NCBI GenBank assembly: GCA_001804205.1
Contig: MHFM01000032.1
Span: 24,132 to 29,865, forward strand
Reading direction: 5' to 3'
DNA: 5,734 bases
From: Omnitrophica bacterium RIFCSPLOWO2_01_FULL_45_10b
GTDB lineage: Bacteria > Omnitrophota > Omnitrophia > Omnitrophales > Danuiimicrobiaceae
Shown: positions 5,269-5,734 of the stretch, in pieces
How the letters are laid out: each line of letters opens with the position of its first letter
Position numbering within the stretch: the stretch's first letter is position 1
Notes under the pieces: model-generated
Database searches by the model: none
What the model was told of the DNA's origin: nothing
What the model saw: only the letters and a program-made list of their open reading frames with translations
Translations under genes and position numbers: made by a program

Positions 5269-5734
5269 TTAAAGTTGCCCGTCATTGCGAGGACGGCCAA
5301 CGGATGGACCGGACGAAGCAATCTCAGAGATTGCTTCAGGCACTTCGTGCCTTCGCAATGACGATGCAGTTAAACTTCGTGCGTACGCTTCGCTGGCATG
5401 ATACGAACTTCGGACATAAGGCCCTGCGTACACTTCCCGAAATCCCATCCTTCGGCCTTCTTCTTCAAGTTGTGAAAAAATTTCCGGAGAAATAAATTCC
5501 TCCATTTCGAGCTTGCCTTCGCGTGGTTTCAAATATTGACCTATGGTTAAAATATCACAACCGACCGATCTCAGATCAAAAAGCGCTTGTGTCACTTCCT
5601 CAAGTTCCTCGCCAAGCCCAAGCATCAAACCGCTTTTTGTGAGAATCGCTGGATGATATGATTTTACATACTCCAAAACTTGAAGCGACCTTCGATATTT
5701 TGCCTGCGGCCTTACGCGCGGTGTCAGCCGTTCC
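5269..5734 (-). CDS. lipA: Lipoyl synthase LipA, C-terminal part, with element-derived tail
   Basis: LipA is a radical-SAM enzyme that inserts two sulfurs into octanoyl groups on lipoyl domains. About 154 C-terminal residues are visible; the frame continues past the right edge, where the cluster-binding cysteines should lie. Family motifs are RLTPRVRPQAKYRRSL at the cut edge, TKSGLMLGLGE, DLRSVGCDILTIGQYLKP, MGFREVYAGP and VRSSYHA, whose RSSY serine is known in the family to bind the auxiliary iron-sulfur cluster. LipA proteins normally end about ten residues after RSSYHA. Here the frame runs on through palindromic element copy 4 (about 28 residues) and stops with GQL-TAA at 5269-5271. A TTG at 5674-5676 is internal, not the start. 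The tail is odd but follows all known functional residues, so activity is likely retained. Confidence 0.95.
   Translation of the reverse strand, partial: ERLTPRVRPQAKYRRSLQVLEYVKSYHPAILTKSGLMLGLGEELEEVTQALFDLRSVGCDILTIGQYLKPREGKLEMEEFISPEIFSQLEEEGRRMGFREVYAGPYVRSSYHASEAYARSLTASSLRRHEVPEAISEIASSGPSVGRPRNDGQL
5280..5363. repeat. Palindromic element copy 4, forming the 3' coding end of lipA
   Basis: This 84-nt copy has ends CGTCATTGCGAGG (5280-5292) and TTCGCAATGACG (to 5363). The inner arms GAAGCAATCTC and GAGATTGCTTC are nearly back to back (5314-5336), and there is a side hairpin GGCAC-TTC-GTGCC at 5339-5351. It is exactly 28 codons and is read on the lipA strand as SLRRHEVPEAIS...RPRNDG, the same phase as the queE copy. 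It ends 8 nt before the lipA stop codon. Confidence 0.93.

Overview
The window is a tightly packed stretch of a bacterial chromosome in which every gene I can support reads on the minus strand. In order of transcription (right to left) they are: lipA (lipoyl synthase, 5' end outside the window), a stand-alone lipoyl-domain protein, a class I/II PLP aminotransferase, murI (glutamate racemase), queC and queE (preQ0/queuosine synthesis), rph (RNase PH) and rdgB (XTP/dITP pyrophosphatase, 3' end outside the window). Gaps are tiny or negative: 15 nt, 6 nt, overlap or near-overlap, 13-nt overlap, 1-nt overlap. This suggests one polycistronic operon, with its promoter to the right of the window and its end to the left. 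No tRNA, rRNA, CRISPR array or transposase gene is visible, and there is no gene-free stretch above 300 bases.

The organism is a bacterium that makes peptidoglycan (murI), lipoate and 7-deazaguanine. Base composition looks moderate by eye. The compact housekeeping operon sprinkled with CGTCATTGCGAGG palindromes reminds me of uncultivated, metagenome-type lineages (Deltaproteobacteria-like or Omnitrophota-like groups). That placement is a guess, not a demonstration.

The notable feature is a dispersed palindromic element. Four copies (556-640, 1384-1468, 1644-1760, 5280-5363) share the ends CGTCATTGCGA / (T)CGCAATGACG and inner arms GAAGCAATC / GATTGCTTC. Two copies fill most of the gaps on either side of rph, and one of these supplies the start codon of rdgB. 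The other two lie inside reading frames: one in the middle of QueE and one forming the C-terminal tail of LipA. Both coding copies are multiples of three long (117 and 84 nt) and are read in the same phase (SLR...PRND), with a shared peptide core around AIS-(E)-IAS. The two intergenic copies are 85 nt and would hit TGA in their last arm in that phase. This resembles the protein-coding palindromic elements known from Rickettsia, here in what looks like an unrelated genome. A probable older remnant lies next to the QueE copy.

Two other oddities stand out. The lipoyl-domain protein next to lipA has glycine where the lipoylated lysine should be. The aminotransferase has no ATG, GTG or TTG codon in front of its conserved N-terminus. 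It seems to start at an ATT placed 9 nt after a GAGGAG, immediately after and in frame with the stop codon of the lipoyl gene.
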